Below, piece by piece: positions 7,252-10,260 of a stretch of DNA of 10,260 nt (position 1 is the stretch's first letter; the number at the start of each line of letters is the position of its first letter). The stretch comes from Planctomycetota bacterium. Its GTDB lineage: Bacteria > Planctomycetota > UBA11346. The DNA is taken from NCBI GenBank assembly GCA_024641365.1, contig JAHEDF010000103.1, positions 1-10,260 on the forward strand. Reading direction: 5' to 3'. The notes below the pieces were generated by a model. The model saw only the letters and a program-made list of their open reading frames with translations. It had not been told where the DNA came from and did not search any database. The position numbers were made by a program, and so were the translations under genes.

Positions 7252-9000
7252 TCATGGTTTAGTCGGGTTTTCAGGCGGATCGCTTGGCGGGTCAGATGGA
7301 ATGTCGCGGCGCAAGGTATCGACGGAATCGCGACCTTCTTTTTGTTTATCACGAATGTGTTTCAAGCTTTCGATTACTGCGGCACGCTCACGTTCGAGCA
7401 TCTCTTGTAACACCGCAGCCTCAACAACGGTGAATGCATATTGTGAACTTACGCCACGATTTGCCTGCGGAGTGCGACCGTCGTCAACTTCAATCCAATA
7501 AGTAATTCGACAATTATTGGGAATTGTCAGGGTCCGTAAATCAAAAATAATTTCACCACTGACTTCGGGCGATGCTGTGCCTTTTACTAAACCGACTAAT
7601 TCCAAACTTTCAGCAGGTGGTTGATTTTCTGCATTAAAGGCAACGTCTTGACCAGAAAAAATTTCTTCGCCCGTGGTAATACGATATTTTAAACGCCCTT
7701 TGGCAACACCATGATCATCGCGTGCAGTAAAACGAATCGGCCAGCGCGCAAATTTTGTAACTGTTTTATCGCGTGCTGGAAATGTGATACGCACATTCGG
7801 ATCACGATCTTTAACTGCATTAATAACATAGTTAATCGGGTTACGATTATCAAAACCATCATCGCAGCGTAATGATAAATGGTAAGAGCCACTAACATCA
7901 ACGGGCAATTCGATTACACCGGTCGTGCCATTAGAAGTTAATTGGAGTGCAACAGGTTGTTGATCTTCTTTATTGATGCGGCGAATTAACGTTGCCTCAA
8001 GAACGGGCCTATTAAATTGCGTGGTAATTGTAACATGGCTTCCTTCTGGCGCACGAATATCGCCGACCGCAGAATTTTCATTAGGACGCCCTAAATACGC
8101 AGGGAATTTATACTCAACATTGATGCCCTTAATTGCCGGACGATCGACAGCGGTAATTTTTTCAAATTGATTCCAAATCGCATCGTGTGCTTCCGGACGA
8201 TAGGTCATGTCAGATAAAACGTGTTGAATGGTGCCCGTATAGCTGCTGCTGGTAGGATTTTCTCGTACCAAAATTAATTCGCTAGTATGGCCATCAGTAT
8301 CAATTAGCGACGCAGTTGCACGTTCAGGTAATGTGCCGGTTGGATCTAGATCAATACGTATGGTAAACGATTCGCCGCGAGCAACCGTTTGGCCAGCAGT
8401 AACCGACAATATACGTGCTGCTGTTGGATAGCTGACCTCTGCTAAGGTTAATCGAGCAAATATTGCACTAGCGAAATCACTACGCCAGGCGCCAAGCGCA
8501 ACGGCTAATGCGACAAAAGCCGCTGCAATAAGTGCGACTTTTTTCATCATCGTTAAATCGATGATATCGGTGAAACGCATACCACTAGCAAAGGCAATGG
8601 TATCGGCTTCGAGCGCGGCAATTAAATCGCGTGAGCCACTAACGCGCTGATCTCGACGTAATTGAATAGTGGATATTAAACGGCCACGTAATTCTGGATG
8701 ACCACGTTCTACTTTTAAGGCGACTTCGTCATCATCAGGAGCATGGAGTAATACTTTAATTAAGTTTTTCCAAATCACGTACCCGAGGGTCAGTAACATT
8801 GCTGCAACTAAAATTCCACGTGCGGTGGTATCGTTACTGTCAGGCGTTGAGCGAGCGAGAATTAACCAATCAACTAAAAAGAAACCAATAATAAGACCCA
8901 ACGCTGCCATGATAGTGCGTGCGATACCTTGCGTAATCGCCACTGAGCGTTGCCGAGAACGGACGGCGGCTAATTTATCATGTAATATGTCAGTGCTCAT
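7252..9000 (-). CDS. DUF4175-like membrane protein with Ig-like extracytoplasmic domains
   Basis: The product is 582 residues from ATG 9000, chosen because it forms a 4-bp ATGA overlap with the upstream stop and has GGGA 6 nt ahead; ATG 9012 would add four residues. Membrane helices lie at about 27-47, 62-80 and 153-170. Between helices 2 and 3 is a short domain with the family-typical 'VERGHPELRGRLISTIQLRRD'. The rest is beta-rich and extracytoplasmic: 'YKFPAYLGRP' (297-306) followed by 'GDIRAPEGSHV', 'DDHGVAKGRLKYR' (428-440) and 'ITYWIEVDDGR' (499-509). These are landmarks of DUF4175-like proteins of PVC and related bacteria. It ends with a short helix and a Pro/Asp tail (SDPPSDPPENP). The usual long Gln-rich coiled-coil half is missing, and a protein of that character is encoded by the next gene. 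An envelope scaffold role is inferred; the biochemical function is unknown. Confidence 0.85.
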   Translation of the reverse strand: MSTDILHDKLAAVRSRQRSVAITQGIARTIMAALGLIIGFFLVDWLILARSTPDSNDTTARGILVAAMLLTLGYVIWKNLIKVLLHAPDDDEVALKVERGHPELRGRLISTIQLRRDQRVSGSRDLIAALEADTIAFASGMRFTDIIDLTMMKKVALIAAAFVALAVALGAWRSDFASAIFARLTLAEVSYPTAARILSVTAGQTVARGESFTIRIDLDPTGTLPERATASLIDTDGHTSELILVRENPTSSSYTGTIQHVLSDMTYRPEAHDAIWNQFEKITAVDRPAIKGINVEYKFPAYLGRPNENSAVGDIRAPEGSHVTITTQFNRPVLEATLIRRINKEDQQPVALQLTSNGTTGVIELPVDVSGSYHLSLRCDDGFDNRNPINYVINAVKDRDPNVRITFPARDKTVTKFARWPIRFTARDDHGVAKGRLKYRITTGEEIFSGQDVAFNAENQPPAESLELVGLVKGTASPEVSGEIIFDLRTLTIPNNCRITYWIEVDDGRTPQANRGVSSQYAFTVVEAAVLQEMLERERAAVIESLKHIRDKQKEGRDSVDTLRRDIPSDPPSDPPENPTKP

Positions 9001-10260
9001 AAGAGATCCCATCGTTTACGCCAAAACCATTCGAGGCCTAATAACATGGTGATAAGAATAATAATCCCTGGCGCATTCCATAATGCACGTTCTTCGCGAC
9101 GTGGTTCCATGATGTGTTCTTGCGCAGCGAGATCTTTTTTGAGTTCTGCCAATTGTGACAAAGTGGTGAAGCGGCCTTTAGTCGCATTCGCTATTTGCGA
9201 TAATAATTCGGTGCGCATACCTGGATCATCAAATTCAATACGTGGCGGAACAGCGGTAAAAAAGCGTTCGGCTTCTTCTGGCTCATCTTTGATGGTTAAG
9301 CGATATTCGCCTGCCGTGCCAGGAACAAATTCACCTTGGTAGGAACCGGGTTGGTCTTTAATGGTAGTGAGCGTTACCTCTTCATTTCCTAAAGCACCAC
9401 GCTCAATTACGGCGGTAACACTCTCATCAATGCGACGATTAAAATTCTGATCTAATAAACGAGCAGTTATGGTAGCGCGATCACCAATGACGTATTCCGA
9501 TTTATCCGTTTCTAGTTGGACGCGATTAGTTTTACCCAATAAATGTGCTTGTGATAACGAGCTGATGAGTTGTCCCCAAAAACGACGATGCGCTTCTGGT
9601 CCTGGTTTTGCGCGCCAGCGCCACGTTTCATCAGTACCCATAAAAATAATTTGGCCTTTGCCGTATCGCTGTTGAATAATAAGTGCTTCGCCTTCATCGC
9701 CTGGGCGACCACTGCCGCCAACCGTTGCTAAGGCAATGGCACCAGGTTTCATGCGCGTGCTGGGATAGCGCCAATACATCGATTCCGCACGTTCCCATAG
9801 TAATTCATTTTCACGCGCTTCAGCTTTCAAACGCATTAACGGTGAACGTTTCCCTTCCGGGGTTAATTGTGGTGTAAAACCATTTTTATTAGTACGCGTT
9901 TGCTCATCTTCAATGGACCATGAACCTCGTGTTTCTATTTCTATCGGCAATAAATCAGCGAGCGGGGAATTCGCATAGCCATCTGGCATGCGCGCCCGAC
10001 CAGCAATAAAGAGCACGCCGCCGCCTTCTTCTTGAACAAATTTTGCCAAGTTGGTGAGTTCGGCGCGGGTAAAAAATTCAGCGCCAATCGCGCCGACGAC
10101 AATAACATCGTAATTACGTAAATCGCTCATTTCTGCAGGGAACGCTTTTAAATGACGACGACTTGCAGCAACGAGTCGATCATCCGCTTGGCGGAATAAA
10201 TACGTAGCCTCAATGCGCGTTTTGTCGGCTTCTAAAATTGATGAGAGAAAGCGAGTTTCC
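8997..10260 (-). CDS. BatA/glutamine-amidotransferase-like membrane protein (C-terminal part, start outside window)
   Basis: The frame is open from the right edge to TGA at 8997, giving 420 visible residues. An internal Met at 10130 is not the real start, because 43 matching residues lie before it (for example RFLSSILEADKTRIEATYLF). Visible residues about 1-240 form a flavodoxin/class I glutamine-amidotransferase-like fold: 'YDVIVVGAIGAEFFT' (50-64), 'EEGGGVLFIAGRARMP' (77-92), 'QQRYGKGQIIFMGTDETWRWR' split across 196-216. The nucleophilic Cys of true amidotransferases is absent; no Cys occurs in the visible part, so the domain is non-catalytic. An Ig-like beta domain follows (about 248-335), then a C-terminal membrane helix (about 395-412) and a basic tail (WRKRWDLL). 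Full-length relatives start with BatA-type membrane helices and often a VWA domain, and sit after MoxR and DUF58 genes. It is translationally coupled to the DUF4175-like gene through a 4-bp overlap. Confidence 0.85.
   Translation of the reverse strand, partial: ETRFLSSILEADKTRIEATYLFRQADDRLVAASRRHLKAFPAEMSDLRNYDVIVVGAIGAEFFTRAELTNLAKFVQEEGGGVLFIAGRARMPDGYANSPLADLLPIEIETRGSWSIEDEQTRTNKNGFTPQLTPEGKRSPLMRLKAEARENELLWERAESMYWRYPSTRMKPGAIALATVGGSGRPGDEGEALIIQQRYGKGQIIFMGTDETWRWRAKPGPEAHRRFWGQLISSLSQAHLLGKTNRVQLETDKSEYVIGDRATITARLLDQNFNRRIDESVTAVIERGALGNEEVTLTTIKDQPGSYQGEFVPGTAGEYRLTIKDEPEEAERFFTAVPPRIEFDDPGMRTELLSQIANATKGRFTTLSQLAELKKDLAAQEHIMEPRREERALWNAPGIIILITMLLGLEWFWRKRWDLL
9007..9010 (-). 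promoter_or_regulatory. Weak ribosome binding site of the DUF4175-like gene
   Basis: GGGA on the minus strand, 6 nt before ATG 9000, lies inside the end of the upstream gene. It has the same spacing as the AAGGGA site of the coiled-coil gene and supports the ATGA-overlap start over ATG 9012, whose first bases it overlaps. Confidence 0.45.

Noticed and set aside
7052..7255. Minus-strand 67-codon frame spanning the spacer between the DUF4175-like and coiled-coil genes
   Set aside because: It overlaps the start of the coiled-coil gene and its ribosome binding site, has no ribosome binding site of its own that I can defend, and resembles no family.
10128..10130. ATG 10130 as the true start of the rightmost gene
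   Set aside because: The same frame remains open for 43 more codons to the window edge with family-like sequence, so this Met is internal.

Overview
The window looks like chromosomal DNA of a bacterium of the Planctomycetota/Verrucomicrobiota/Lentisphaerota (PVC) group. The reasons are the gene families present: an NPCBM-type carbohydrate-binding protein, a secreted prenyltransferase/squalene-oxidase-repeat toroid, a DUF4175-like membrane protein next to a Gln/Glu-rich coiled-coil protein, a BatA/glutamine-amidotransferase-like membrane protein ending in a C-terminal helix, and a giant secreted protein with repeated 'DWHxIGPFP' jelly-roll modules. This is inferred from gene content. No rRNA or tRNA gene is present to confirm it. 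Base composition is moderate to AT-leaning, with many TTA, CGT and AAT codons, so it is not a high-GC planctomycete.

All six genes lie on the minus strand, so the transcript reads from right to left. In that order they are: (1) 8997-10260, the C-terminal 420 residues of a membrane-anchored glutamine-amidotransferase-fold protein whose start is outside the window; (2) 7252-9000, a three-helix DUF4175-like membrane protein, joined to gene 1 by a 4-bp ATGA overlap; (3) 5553-7055, an exported, highly charged coiled-coil protein; (4) 4342-5376, an exported alpha/alpha-toroid protein; (5) 3121-4320, an exported NPCBM protein with three internal repeats; (6) 1-3081, an exported protein of more than 1000 residues (N-terminal lectin-like domain, jelly-roll module, helical repeats, second jelly-roll module) that runs off the left edge.

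Two gaps interrupt the array. The 190-bp gap between genes 2 and 3 holds no recognisable gene. The 176-bp gap between genes 3 and 4 carries heptamer repeats at both ends in opposite orientation, forming an imperfect 23-bp inverted repeat that resembles a small MITE- or REP-like element. This repeat also creates an artificial upstream extension of gene 4.

All six products appear to be exported or membrane-anchored. Genes 1 and 2 look like membrane components with extracytoplasmic domains, and genes 3-6 like soluble or surface partners that bind protein or glycan. From family knowledge, genes 1-2 usually follow a MoxR ATPase and a DUF58 protein, so those are predicted just beyond the right edge. 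The function of such clusters is not established. An envelope-assembly or surface-adhesion complex is the working inference. No CRISPR array, transposase, tRNA, rRNA or convincing rho-independent terminator was seen.
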